From contig CAXBAF010000019.1 of NCBI GenBank assembly GCA_963973795.1, forward strand, positions 1 to 64,000: DNA of 64,000 nucleotides. The letters run 5' to 3'. The notes below the pieces were generated by a model, which had not been told where the DNA came from, did not search any database, and saw only the letters and a list, made by a program, of their open reading frames with translations. Source of the stretch: UBA1926 sp002337215. Lineage in GTDB: Bacteria; Planctomycetota; Phycisphaerae; Phycisphaerales; UBA1924. Shown piece after piece: positions 53,850 through 62,138 of this stretch (positions are counted from its first letter, which is position 1; every line of letters begins with the position of its first letter). The position numbers and the translations under genes were made by a program.

Positions 53850-56068
53850 TGAGCGTCAACGGCCAACCCCATCGCCGCAACGGCTCGCTCCGCGGGCACG
53901 CTGAAGCGTGCGTCGCCGCGGGGCTGTGCGCGCTGCCGGCGGTCCGCCGGGGCGAACACAAGCGCCCAGCGCTCGCGTCTTGGAAGCTCTACCAGAACCG
54001 ACTGCCGTCCGGGGACGAGATCAGCGGGTGGTTCGCCGAGCCCGCGGGCCTGGATCACGGTCACGACGACGGCCGATCCATGTGCCTGGTGTGCGGGTCG
54101 ATCTCGGGCAACCTCGAGATGATCGACTTCGACAACTGGGACGGCGGCGGCGGCGAGGCCTTCGACGCGTGGCGGGAGTCGGTCGAGGCCCAGAAACCCG
54201 GGCTGCTCACTCGACTCGTCGTTGAGACCACGCCATCGGGCGGGCGGCACGTCGTTTACCGGTGCGAATCCTCGGTCAGCGGCAACACCAAGCTGGCCCA
54301 GCGGTGGATCGAGTCGGGCGGACCGGATCCGGTTGTGGTCGGCGCGAAGGAGTACGTCCCTCGTCGTGACGCGGCTTCGGGCGTCTGGCACGCCGCGGTG
54401 ACGATGATCGAGACGCGGGGCGAGGGCGGGCTGTTCCTGTGCGCGCCATCCGACGGCTACGAACTTGTGCAGGGCGACCTCGCGGAGCCTCCGGAGATCA
54501 CGGCCGAGGAACGCGACGTGCTGCTCGGGGCGGCGTGGGCACTCGACGAGACGCCGCGGCGGATCGTCGATGCCCCACCACGACCAGCGGAAGTCCACGG
54601 TTACGCGCCTCAAGACGCTGTCGTCCGCCCCGGCGACGAGTTCAACGAGCGCGGCGACGTCCGCGAGCTTCTGACCCGGCACGGCTGGCGGCTCGTCAAG
54701 CACGGCGAGAACGAGCACTGGTGCCGGCCCGGCAAGTCCGCCGGCACGAGCGCCACGCTCAAGGACCGCGTCTTCTACGTCTTCAGTTCGAACGCCCCGC
54801 CCTTTGAGCCGCAGAAGGCGTACGCGCCGTTTGCGGTGTACGCCATGCTCGAGCACGGCGGGGACTTCACCAAGGCCGCGGCCGCGCTGGCTACGGATGG
54901 GTTCGGGTCGAGCGAGCGCTCGCACGGCGTCGATCTCTCGGGGTTCACGGTCACGCCGGCGTTCACCGGACCGGATCTCGACGGACCGAACCGCGACGGG
55001 CCGCTGATGCCTGCGCCCGTCCCCGTGGGTGAACTCGTCGCGGCGTACCCAAAGCTCCGCGAGCCGGTCATCCACGGCCTGCTCCGCGAGGGCGAGACCA
55101 TGAACGTCATCGCCAGCCCGAAGACGGGCAAGAGCTGGCTCACGCTCGACCTGGCGATCGCGGTCGCCACCGGGCGGGACTGGCTCGGCCGGTACAAGAC
55201 CGTCCCCGGCGACGTGCTGATCATCGACAACGAGCTGCACCGCGAGACGAGCGCCCACCGCATCCCGGGCGTGGCCGACGCACGCAACGTTGCGATGCGC
55301 GAGATCTCTGGCCGCATCTTCGTGGACAACCTCCGCGGGCGGCTGCAGGACATCTTCACGCTCGGGCCGTACTTCGAGGCGATCGATCCGGGGCGGTACA
55401 AGGTCATCGTCCTCGACGCCTTCTACAGGTTTATGCCGGCCGGCGGTGACGAGAACGACAACGGCACGATGGCCAACATCTACAACCGGATCGACTCGTT
55501 CGCCGACCGCCTCGGCTGCTGCTTTGTGCTGATCCACCACTCGACGAAGGGCAGCCAGTCCGGCAAGTCGGTCACCGACGTCGGGGCCGGGGCGGGCGCG
55601 CAGAGCCGGGCGACGGACACGCACCTCGTGCTCCGACCCCACGAGGAAGAAGGCGTGGTCGTGCTCGACGCGGCCGTTCGGTCGTGGCCTCCGATCGAGC
55701 CGACGTGCCTGCGGTGGTCGTTCCCGGTGTGGAACGCCGACCGCTCGCTGGACCCGGCCGACCTGAAGAACGACCGACCCAGCAGGAAGAAGACCGCCGC
55801 GTCCAGAGCCGAGAAACCAACCGATCCGGAGCAGCCGGCGTGGGACGTGGAGCGGTTCGTGGAGGTCTTCATCTCCAGCGAACCCGTGTCCCTGGCGGAG
55901 CTCCGCGAGCACGTGAAGACGCTTGACGATCTCGCGATGCGGCGGGCCGAGGACCTCCTCAGCATCGCGGAGACGCGCGGGCTTATCGAGCGCCGCAAAC
56001 TCCCCGGGCGCGGTGGCCCGGTGGGGTTCGTGCGCTCGGGAGCCGAGGCGGAAGGGGATTCAGCGTGA
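53849..56068 (+). CDS. Primase-helicase: bifunctional primase/polymerase domain with RepA-like ATPase
   Basis: The 739-residue protein starts with a Prim-Pol domain (about residues 1-200) with an IDFDN motif (Asp93/Asp95) that should bind the catalytic metal. A middle domain contains WCRPGKSAGTSATL, followed by a RepA/AAA_25 ATPase with Walker A ASPKTGKSWLTLDL (about residue 421 onward) and Walker B YKVIVLDAFYRFM. It would both prime and unwind DNA, initiating replication at the adjacent candidate origin. The last 100 residues, after a Lys/Arg-rich linker, look like a winged-helix. The ATG overlaps the helicase stop. Confidence 0.9.
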   Translation: MSVNGQPHRRNGSLRGHAEACVAAGLCALPAVRRGEHKRPALASWKLYQNRLPSGDEISGWFAEPAGLDHGHDDGRSMCLVCGSISGNLEMIDFDNWDGGGGEAFDAWRESVEAQKPGLLTRLVVETTPSGGRHVVYRCESSVSGNTKLAQRWIESGGPDPVVVGAKEYVPRRDAASGVWHAAVTMIETRGEGGLFLCAPSDGYELVQGDLAEPPEITAEERDVLLGAAWALDETPRRIVDAPPRPAEVHGYAPQDAVVRPGDEFNERGDVRELLTRHGWRLVKHGENEHWCRPGKSAGTSATLKDRVFYVFSSNAPPFEPQKAYAPFAVYAMLEHGGDFTKAAAALATDGFGSSERSHGVDLSGFTVTPAFTGPDLDGPNRDGPLMPAPVPVGELVAAYPKLREPVIHGLLREGETMNVIASPKTGKSWLTLDLAIAVATGRDWLGRYKTVPGDVLIIDNELHRETSAHRIPGVADARNVAMREISGRIFVDNLRGRLQDIFTLGPYFEAIDPGRYKVIVLDAFYRFMPAGGDENDNGTMANIYNRIDSFADRLGCCFVLIHHSTKGSQSGKSVTDVGAGAGAQSRATDTHLVLRPHEEEGVVVLDAAVRSWPPIEPTCLRWSFPVWNADRSLDPADLKNDRPSRKKTAASRAEKPTDPEQPAWDVERFVEVFISSEPVSLAELREHVKTLDDLAMRRAEDLLSIAETRGLIERRKLPGRGGPVGFVRSGAEAEGDSA

Positions 56069-56285
56069 GCATGTCCGACGGCATCCAAACCAACCAACCG
56101 CGCGCAAACAAGGCGATCACCTGCGCGCGGTTGATTCGCTCGGGTAGCGCGAACCTGGCGCACCCCAGCGATCAGGTGCGCGAGGTTCGGCACCCCAGCA
56201 GGGTCAAATCGGCCGAACTAACTAACTGCGCGCACCCCCCCCATACCCCCCCGGGGTGCTTGCGGCCAGTTGGCCGCCGCACCCG

Positions 56286-56311
56286 AACCAACCGCGCGCA
56301 CTTGGTTGGTT
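56286..56311 (+). repeat. Hairpin within the candidate origin
   Basis: AACCAACC (56286-56293) pairs perfectly with GGTTGGTT (56304-56311) around the ten-base loop GCGCGCACTT. The left arm is part of the second full iteron copy. It could be a single-strand initiation site or an operator. Confidence 0.7.
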
Positions 56312-56428
56312 GGCGTGGGAGGTTCGGTTCGCGGGTCCTCCCGGGTGGATCGGCCCGGCTACGCCCGCGGGAACAGCCGCGGTATCCGACTGACTTACTT
56401 CGCCCTGTCCGGATGCCGGCCGGGGCGT

Positions 56429-56460
56429 GCCGCGTGGGGCCCAAGGTTGCCCCACGCGGC
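56429..56460. repeat. 12-bp perfect stem-loop downstream in the candidate origin
   Basis: GCCGCGTGGGGC (56429-56440) and GCCCCACGCGGC (56449-56460) are exact reverse complements with the loop CCAAGGTT. No T-run follows, so it is not a simple terminator. A second, 6-bp hairpin, GGGCCA/TGGCCC, is at 56527-56542. These sit just before the methyltransferase Shine-Dalgarno and may modulate its translation. Confidence 0.7.
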
Positions 56461-56571
56461 GTTCCGCCGACCGGGCTTGGGCACGGACGCCACCAAGCGG
56501 ACTCGCCCGGCACACGCCAACGTTGCGGGCCAAGGCTGGCCCGTTGGAAACACAAACGCAAGGAGTAGCGC

Positions 56572-57879
56572 ATGAAGATCGAGCAATGGGATATCGGGCG
56601 GGTGACGCCGTACGAGCGGAACCCACGGCGGAACGACGACGCCGTTGAGGCCGTGGCGGCGAGCATCCGGGAGTTCGGATTCCGCCAGCCGATCGTGGTT
56701 GATGCCGAGGGCGTGGTCATCGCGGGGCACACGCGGCTCAAGGCGGCTCAGCACCTCGGGCTCGCGAAGGTGCCGGTGCACGTCGCCAAGGACCTGACGC
56801 CCGAGCAGGTGCGGGCGCTCCGCATCGCCGACAACAAGACCGGCGAGCTGGCGACCTGGGACATGGACTTGCTGCCGCTCGAGCTGGCCGACCTGCGCGA
56901 GGCGGAGTTCGACCTGTCGGTGCTCGGCTTCGACATGAGCGAGGTCGAGACGATGCTCGCGCCGGCGGGGACCGAGGGGAAGACGCCGGCGGACGACGTG
57001 CCCGAGACGCCGGGCGAGGACGATGTCGTCACGCGGCCAGGCGACCTGTGGGTGCTCGGTCGGCACCGGCTGCTCTGCGGCGACTCGACGAACGCGGGCG
57101 ACGTCGATCGGCTCATGGACGGCGAGCGGGCGGCGCTGGTGGCGACCGACCCGCCGTACCTGGTCGACTACACCGGCGAGCGGCCCAACGGCACCGGCAA
57201 GGACTGGACGGAGAACTACCGCGAGATCGACATCCCAGACGCGGACACCTTCTTCCGCGGCGTATTCGAGAACATTGTCCGCGTCATCGCGCCGCACGCC
57301 GCGATCTACTGCTGGCACGCGCACAAGCGCTGCGGCGTGATCCAGAAGGTCTGGGCCGACCTCGGCATCCTCGACCATCAATCGGTCGTGTGGGTGAAGC
57401 CGACGCCGGTGTTCGGTCGTGTGTTCTGGCACTTCCGGCACGAGCCCTGCATGATGGGCTGGGTGCAGGGCAGCAAGCCCGAGCACGACGGCGACCACTC
57501 GATGGAGATGAACTCCGTCTGGGAGCTCGGCTGGGAAGGTGGAACTGGCGGAGCGTCGGGCGGCGAGAAGTCCCGCGTCACAGGCAACGAGCACCCGACG
57601 CAGAAGCCCGTCGAGCTGTTCGCCCGGCCGATGCGCAAGCACACCAAGCCGGGCCAGGTCTGCTACGAGCCGTTCAGCGGGTCGGGGTCGCAGCTCATCG
57701 CCGGCGAGCAGGAAGGGCGGCGCGTCTTCGCGACGGAGATCTCGCAGGCGTTCGTGGATGTTGCGGTACGCCGCTGGCAGCGGTTTACGGGTGAGATCGC
57801 GACGCGAGTCGACGCCGAGGGCGTGGTGCAATCGGGGATCGGGACGGATGTCACCGAAGCGATCGGGAGCGGGCTGTGA
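56572..57879 (+). CDS. ParB-like nuclease domain fused to an N6/N4 DNA methyltransferase
   Basis: The 435-residue protein has an N-terminal ParB/Srx-like domain (residues 1-100: PYERNPRRND, GFRQPIVVD, VIAGHTRLKAAQ) and a C-terminal DNA methylase domain with target motif DPPY (193-196), NEHPTQKPVELF and the SAM-binding FEPFSGSGSQLIA-type segment YEPFSGSGS. Such fusions are common in phages and probably modify viral DNA to evade restriction. The recognition sequence is unknown. GGAG lies six bases before the ATG. The gene ends before a strong two-sided hairpin. Confidence 0.92.
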   Translation: MKIEQWDIGRVTPYERNPRRNDDAVEAVAASIREFGFRQPIVVDAEGVVIAGHTRLKAAQHLGLAKVPVHVAKDLTPEQVRALRIADNKTGELATWDMDLLPLELADLREAEFDLSVLGFDMSEVETMLAPAGTEGKTPADDVPETPGEDDVVTRPGDLWVLGRHRLLCGDSTNAGDVDRLMDGERAALVATDPPYLVDYTGERPNGTGKDWTENYREIDIPDADTFFRGVFENIVRVIAPHAAIYCWHAHKRCGVIQKVWADLGILDHQSVVWVKPTPVFGRVFWHFRHEPCMMGWVQGSKPEHDGDHSMEMNSVWELGWEGGTGGASGGEKSRVTGNEHPTQKPVELFARPMRKHTKPGQVCYEPFSGSGSQLIAGEQEGRRVFATEISQAFVDVAVRRWQRFTGEIATRVDAEGVVQSGIGTDVTEAIGSGL

Positions 57880-57904
57880 ACGTTGGCGTGCGTCCAACGA
57901 GAAA

Positions 57905-57923
57905 CCCCGGCCGGCGGCCGGGG
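57905..57923. terminator. Bidirectional hairpin between convergent genes
   Basis: CCCCGGCC (57905-57912) pairs perfectly with GGCCGGGG (57916-57923), loop GGC. It lies between the ParB-methyltransferase stop and the end of the opposite-strand block. On the minus strand it is followed by TTTCTC; on the plus strand there is no T-run. Confidence 0.65.
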
Positions 57924-57950
57924 AAGCGGGATCGGGTGGCCCGGTGCCGG

Positions 57951-58310
57951 TCAGCCGGCGTCCGCGGGCTCGGGGCCCTTCTCCCGCAGCGCGTGGTACT
58001 CGGTCATGGCGTCGAGGTAGCAATCGGGGCTGGCCGCGTGGTTGGAGTCGCCCCGACGCTCGACGATGCCCCGCTCCTTCAGGAATGCCAGGGCGACCGC
58101 GGCCTGGGTCCAGGCGACGCGCTCCGCGCCCGCGATCTGGTTGAGCGTGCGCTGGTCGCTGTCGCGCCCGTCGAAGTGGTGCGCGACGGCCTGCAAGGTG
58201 TCAAGCGAGCAGCGGTGTTGGTACCCGTGGCCGTCGGCGCTGACGCGGGTGCGGACGAGCGCCCCATGGTCATCGACGCGGAACTGTTCGATCGGATGGC
58301 GTCGGTTCAT
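57951..58310 (-). CDS. Hypothetical phage winged-helix-like protein
   Basis: The 119-residue protein begins MNRRHPIEQFRVDDHGALVR. The central part (RTLNQIAGAERVAWTQAAVA then LAFLKERGIVERRG) looks like a winged helix with a recognition helix and wing. It may bind DNA. The start ATG overlaps the stop of the zinc-finger gene (ATGA), so it belongs to the three-gene opposite-strand set. A longer frame upstream is out of context and was not used. Confidence 0.65.
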   Translation of the reverse strand: MNRRHPIEQFRVDDHGALVRTRVSADGHGYQHRCSLDTLQAVAHHFDGRDSDQRTLNQIAGAERVAWTQAAVALAFLKERGIVERRGDSNHAASPDCYLDAMTEYHALREKGPEPADAG

Positions 58311-58504
58311 ACCTCGGCCTCCCGTTCGCGCGCCGGGTCGCCCTCGCGCCAGATGAGGCCCGGGCCCGGGTCGTACCGGCAGCTGCAGGTGTGGCACTCG
58401 ACCACATCGTCCTCGACCCAGATCAGGAGGTCCATCTCCCTCTCGCCACACCAAGGGCATGCGAAGCCGGACTCAACGGGGGCACTGTCGTGCTGATCGG
58501 TCAT
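58307..58504 (-). CDS. Small zinc-finger-like phage protein
   Basis: The 65-residue protein has two CxxC pairs: ACPWCGEREMDLLIWVEDD then VECHTCSCRYD, a single zinc ribbon separated by 18 residues. It could bind nucleic acid or a protein partner. It starts three bases after the HARE-HTH gene stop and overlaps the following gene. Confidence 0.65.
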   Translation of the reverse strand: MTDQHDSAPVESGFACPWCGEREMDLLIWVEDDVVECHTCSCRYDPGPGLIWREGDPAREREAEV

Positions 58505-58507
58505 CGT

Positions 58508-59146
58508 TCAAGCCCCCTTCTTCGTCTTGGGCCCAGCTTCGAAGAGCCCGCGGTCGGCCTTGCGGAAGCGGGCCGCGTCGCCCTTCTTGGCGATCTCGCG
58601 GGTCATCGCGGCGTAGATCGTGGCCTCGGGCGTCTTGCCATTGGTCTTCCAGCCGGCGGCGATCGCGCGCTCGGCGATCTGCTTCGCCTTGAGCGGCTCG
58701 CCCGCGTCGGCGAGGACCTTCGCGGCGAGGTCAAGCCCGCTCGGCTTGCGGTCCGCCTTGGCCGCGATCTTCGCGACCGGGTCTTTGCCGCCGTCCTGCT
58801 TGCGGCGCTTCGCAGCAGCCTTCGCGGGGGCGGCGTTCTCGCTCATCGCCCGTTCGCTCGGCGTCATACCGTCTTTGCTCGCCGCCCGCTGATCGCGCTT
58901 GCTCGCGTTCTCCTGGTCGGCCGCCGCGATGGCCTTGAGGTTGGCGTCGACGCTTGCCTTGGCATCGGCGAGGGCCCGCTTGGTCTTGGCCGCGCCCTCA
59001 GCCCGGGCGGCGCTCGCGGACATGCGGGGCGTCTTCTTGGCCGGGGCCTTCTTCGCGGGTGCCTTATTCGGCTGCGCCTTGCGAGTCGTGGTCTTCTTGG
59101 CCGCTTTCGTGGTGGCCGTCTTCTTGGTGGTGGTCTTCTTCGCCAT
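58508..59146 (-). CDS. Lysine-rich histone-like protein with HARE-HTH domain
   Basis: The 212-residue protein begins with a Lys/Thr/Ala/Pro-rich tail (MAKKTTTKKTATTKAAKKTT) like histone H1. The middle is basic and helical. Residues 137-203 match a HARE-HTH (HB1/ASXL-type) domain: LDLAAKVLADAGEPLKAKQI then AERAIAAGWKTNGKTPEATI. HARE-HTH domains occur in DNA-modification, restriction and chromatin proteins. The GGAGT seven bases before the ATG at 59146 sets the start. It may compact phage or host DNA; the role is inferred. It is on the opposite strand to the phage late genes. Confidence 0.82.
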   Translation of the reverse strand: MAKKTTTKKTATTKAAKKTTTRKAQPNKAPAKKAPAKKTPRMSASAARAEGAAKTKRALADAKASVDANLKAIAAADQENASKRDQRAASKDGMTPSERAMSENAAPAKAAAKRRKQDGGKDPVAKIAAKADRKPSGLDLAAKVLADAGEPLKAKQIAERAIAAGWKTNGKTPEATIYAAMTREIAKKGDAARFRKADRGLFEAGPKTKKGA

Positions 59147-59167
59147 GTCGGTACTCCTTGGGGTTCC

Positions 59168-59211
59168 AAAAACAGCGAAGCCCGCCGTCATCTCCAGATG
59201 GGGCGGGCTTC
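59168..59211 (-). terminator. Rho-independent terminator after the DUF6900-like gene
   Basis: GAAGCCCGCC (59177-59186) pairs with GGCGGGCTTC (59202-59211) with a 15-base loop, followed on the minus strand by a T-run (AAAAA at 59168-59172 on the plus strand). The stem overlaps the stop codon of the upstream gene. It insulates the HARE-HTH gene promoter. Confidence 0.85.
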
Positions 59212-59434
59212 AGAGGGGTCGGATCTCGATGTCCCGGTCACACGCCGGGCAGGTGGTTCGTGTTGGCGGTGCCGCCTTGCGGCCCGCTTCGTACGCCCGT
59301 TCGAGGGCGTCCTTGATGGACCAGGCCGCGTGCTCGTGGAAGTCGAGTCTGTCCATCCGGCGGGACTCGAGCGTTTCGAGGCCGAGGGTCTCGCGGGCGA
59401 TGCGGTTGATGGCGTTGTCGCGTGCGGTGGGCAT
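59210..59434 (-). CDS. Small protein, possibly DUF6900
   Basis: The 74-residue protein starts MPTARDNAINRIARETLG, then LDFHEHAAWSIKDALERAYEAGR and ends in a CPACDRDIEI zinc-type pair. The phrase LETLESRRMDRLDFHE resembles DUF6900 proteins, which are small phage and plasmid proteins of unknown function. GGAGA five bases before the ATG at 59434 decides the start. Confidence 0.65.
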   Translation of the reverse strand: MPTARDNAINRIARETLGLETLESRRMDRLDFHEHAAWSIKDALERAYEAGRKAAPPTRTTCPACDRDIEIRPL

Positions 59435-59565
59435 GGTGTTCTCCGTCGTTGGCGGCGGCGGGCATTCGCCCCGCGTGTGACACATGAAGCCATGACATCG
59501 CCGGCAAGGGAAGGCGTTTCTCCCTTCATTTCCAGATGTTTCCGAGATTCTGCGGGAGGTGCGGC

Positions 59566-59814
59566 GTGACTCCCGAACACGCGCCTAGTTCCGGCGGCAA
59601 GCCGGGCCTGAACCCCGCCGCGCTGCGGATCGAGGACGCCGCGAAGGTGCTGTCCCGCATGGGCGGCAAGCCCGTCACCGCGGACATGCTCGAGGCGGAC
59701 ATCGACGCCGGCGCGCCGACGAACGCGGACGGCAGCATCAACCTCGTGCACTACGCGGCGTGGCTCGTGAAGGAGATGAGCGCTGGGGGGGCAGGGGGTG
59801 GCCGTGGCGATTGA
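59566..59814 (+). CDS. Small protein ahead of the terminase, possible small subunit
   Basis: The 82-residue protein starts at the GTG 59566, preceded by GGAGG six bases upstream (an ATG at 59536 has none). It has a helical body (IEDAAKVLSRMGGKPVTADM then LEADIDAGAPTNADGSIN) that looks like a DNA-binding fold. It overlaps the terminase start by 17 bases. A role as terminase small subunit is suggested by its position only. Confidence 0.6.
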   Translation: MTPEHAPSSGGKPGLNPAALRIEDAAKVLSRMGGKPVTADMLEADIDAGAPTNADGSINLVHYAAWLVKEMSAGGAGGGRGD

Positions 59815-62077
59815 CCCGCGGCAACTCCGGCCCGGCGAGCTGTGCCGGCTGCTGAACTCCACCCCGCTGGGCGAGGTGATCAGCGAGCGGCAGCTGCACC
59901 GGCATCGCACGCGCGCGGGGTTCCGCGTCGCGGCCGACGGGGACACGGCCCGCGTGGACCTGTTCCGGTACGTCGCGTGGCTCGCGTCAACGCGCCATGA
60001 ACCGAAATCCGACCCGGCCGAGGCCGAGGACTACGAGGCGTACCGCGATCGCAAGGCCCGCGAGGCCCGCGCGATGTCGCTCTCGGGACGTGACATCGGT
60101 GACTTGCCGGAGGTCGACGATGCCGCACGGAAGGACCGGGCTCGCGGCGACTTCCGATTTTTCTGTGAAGCGTACTTCCCCCAGACGTTCCACCTGCGTT
60201 GGTCGGCCGACCATCTGAAGGTCATCGCCAAGATCGAGCAGGCGGTGCTCGAAGGCGGGCTGTTCGCGATGGCGATGCCGCGCGGATCTGGAAAGACCAG
60301 CCTCTGCGAGATCGCCTGCCTCTGGGCGATGCTCTTCGGGCACCGCGGGTTCGTCGCGCTGATCGGCTCCGACGAGGAGCACGCGGCCGACATGCTCGAC
60401 TCGATAAAGGCCGAGCTGGAGAACAGCGACGTGCTCGCGGCCGACTTCCCCGAGGTCTGCCACCCGATCCGATCGCTCGAGGGCATCACGCAGCGGGCGG
60501 CCGGCCAGCTCTACCAGGGCAAACAGACGCACATCGGCTGGACTGCGAAGGAGATCGTGCTACCGACGATTGATGGCTCGGCGGCGTCGGGGGCGATCAT
60601 CCGGGTTGCCGGGATCACCGGGCGGATCCGTGGCATGAAGTTCAAGCGAGCAGACGGCCAAAGCGTTCGGCCGTCGCTCGTGCTGATCGACGACCCCCAG
60701 ACCGACGAGAGCGCACGAAGCCCATCGCAGTGTGCGAACCGCGAGCGTGTGCTCGCCGGCGCGGTGCTTGGGCTTGCGGGCCCGGGCGAGAAGATCGCAG
60801 GGCTGATGACGGTGACGGTCGTGCGCCCCGATGACCTGGCCGACCGATTGCTCGATCGGGACAAGCACCCACAGTGGCAGGGTGAGCGGACCAAGATGAT
60901 GTACTCCCTCCCGAGCGACGAGGCGCTCTGGGCGAAGTACGCGGAGATCAGAGCAGACGGACTTCGGAACGATCGTGGGCTGAAAGCCGCGACGGCTTTC
61001 TACAAGCGAAACCGCAAGGCCATGGATGCAGGCGCGGAGATCGCCTGGCCCGAGCGGTACAACCACGACGAACTCAGCGCGATCCAGCACGCGATGAACC
61101 TGCGCCTCCAGAACGAAGCGGCATTCTTCGCTGAGTACCAGAACGAGCCGCTGCCCGAGATCGAGGCCGACGACGATCTTCTGACCGTGGATCAGATCGC
61201 GTCGAAACTCAGCGGAATTGCCCGGGGCCAGGTGCCGCTCGGCTGCTCACACCTGACGATGTTCGTGGACGTGCAGGGCAAGGCGCTGTTCTGGCTGGTT
61301 GCGGCGTGGGAGGACGACTTCACGGGTCATGTGATCGACTATGGGACCGAACCCGATCAGCAGGTGGACTACTTCACATTGCGGGACATCCGCAAGACGC
61401 TCGCGATGTCAACGCCCCGGGCCGGCGTCGAGGGCGCGATCTATGCGGGGCTTGAACGGCTGTGCGATCGGCTGCTCGGCCGAGAGTGGGAACGCGACGA
61501 CGGCGCTGCGGTCCGCATCGACCGGTGCCTGATCGACGCCAACTGGGGCACTTCGACCGATGTGGTCTACCAGTTCTGCCGCCAGAGCCCGCACGCCACC
61601 CTCTTGCTACCAAGCCACGGCCGGTACGTCGGCGCCAGCAGCATCCCGTTCAGCGACTACAAACGGAAGCGCGGTGAGCGCATCGGTCTCAACTGGCGCG
61701 TGCCGATGGTGACCGGCAAGCGGGCCGTCCGGCATGTCGTGTTCGATACCAACTTCTGGAAGAGCTTCGTGCACGCCCGGCTGGCGGTCCCTATGGGTGA
61801 CCCGGGATCGCTCGCGCTGTTCGGGAACAAGCCCGAGGCCCACCGCCTGCTCGCCGAACACCTGACCGCGGAGTACCGGGTCAAGACGGAGGGTCGCGGC
61901 CGCACGGTCGACGAATGGAAGCTCCGCGTGGCCGGGCTCGACAACCACTGGCTCGACTGCTTGGTTGGTTCCGCGGTCGCGGCGTCGATGCAGGGGGCGG
62001 TGCTCTTCGGCACAGATCTGAAGCCGACATCGAAGCCACGCGTGCGACTGTCGGAGCTGAAGCGTCAGCATTCCTGA
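59798..62077 (+). CDS. Phage terminase large subunit
   Basis: This is the DNA-packaging motor and nuclease. The 759-residue protein has a 65-residue N-terminal extension (LCRLLNSTPLGEVISERQLH, probably DNA-binding, similar in style to the small gene upstream). Next is the ATPase with Walker A PRGSGKTS (162-168) and Walker B SLVLIDDP (293-300), and a C-terminal nuclease with acidic residues in MFVDVQGK, CLIDANWG and DNHWLDCLVG. The layout fits large terminases of the GpA-like/lambda type. Start choice is between the GTGs at 59798 and 59804. A 116-base gap follows. Confidence 0.9.
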   Translation: MAVAIDPRQLRPGELCRLLNSTPLGEVISERQLHRHRTRAGFRVAADGDTARVDLFRYVAWLASTRHEPKSDPAEAEDYEAYRDRKAREARAMSLSGRDIGDLPEVDDAARKDRARGDFRFFCEAYFPQTFHLRWSADHLKVIAKIEQAVLEGGLFAMAMPRGSGKTSLCEIACLWAMLFGHRGFVALIGSDEEHAADMLDSIKAELENSDVLAADFPEVCHPIRSLEGITQRAAGQLYQGKQTHIGWTAKEIVLPTIDGSAASGAIIRVAGITGRIRGMKFKRADGQSVRPSLVLIDDPQTDESARSPSQCANRERVLAGAVLGLAGPGEKIAGLMTVTVVRPDDLADRLLDRDKHPQWQGERTKMMYSLPSDEALWAKYAEIRADGLRNDRGLKAATAFYKRNRKAMDAGAEIAWPERYNHDELSAIQHAMNLRLQNEAAFFAEYQNEPLPEIEADDDLLTVDQIASKLSGIARGQVPLGCSHLTMFVDVQGKALFWLVAAWEDDFTGHVIDYGTEPDQQVDYFTLRDIRKTLAMSTPRAGVEGAIYAGLERLCDRLLGREWERDDGAAVRIDRCLIDANWGTSTDVVYQFCRQSPHATLLLPSHGRYVGASSIPFSDYKRKRGERIGLNWRVPMVTGKRAVRHVVFDTNFWKSFVHARLAVPMGDPGSLALFGNKPEAHRLLAEHLTAEYRVKTEGRGRTVDEWKLRVAGLDNHWLDCLVGSAVAASMQGAVLFGTDLKPTSKPRVRLSELKRQHS

Positions 62078-62138
62078 ACTTCCGCGCGACTATGTCCGCC
62101 ACTTCTTCGACCAACCGCGTAGTCGGTAGGTGATGGCC

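Larger units (their letters stand above)
56069..56571 (+). other. Candidate replication origin: 503-base repeat-rich region after the primase gene
   Basis: The gap between the primase and ParB-methyltransferase genes is crowded with repeats. AACCAACCGCGCGCA occurs at 56092-56106 and 56286-56300, its inverse core TGCGCGCGGTTG at 56122-56133 and a degenerate AACTAACTAACTGCGCGCA at 56216-56234. GCACCCCAGC recurs at 56160-56169 and 56190-56199. A 12-bp stem lies at 56429-56460. An open frame crosses the region, but its product is a low-complexity Arg/Pro-rich string typical of non-coding G+C-rich DNA. The site directly follows the primase-helicase gene, as phage origins often do. Origin function is inferred. 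Confidence 0.6.

Noticed and set aside
53816..55912. 698-residue minus-strand frame across the primase gene
   Set aside because: Shadow frame; the plus-strand product has Prim-Pol and ATPase motifs and overlaps its neighbours as expected.
56065..56568. 167-residue open frame through the origin-like region
   Set aside because: Although its GTG overlaps the primase stop, the product is a Pro/Arg/His/Thr-rich string with no fold, and the DNA is dominated by repeats and hairpins. It remains a weak possibility.
57876..58496. 206-residue plus-strand frame after the ParB-methyltransferase
   Set aside because: Shadow of the winged-helix-like and zinc-finger genes on the minus strand, which have overlapping starts and stops and clear motifs.
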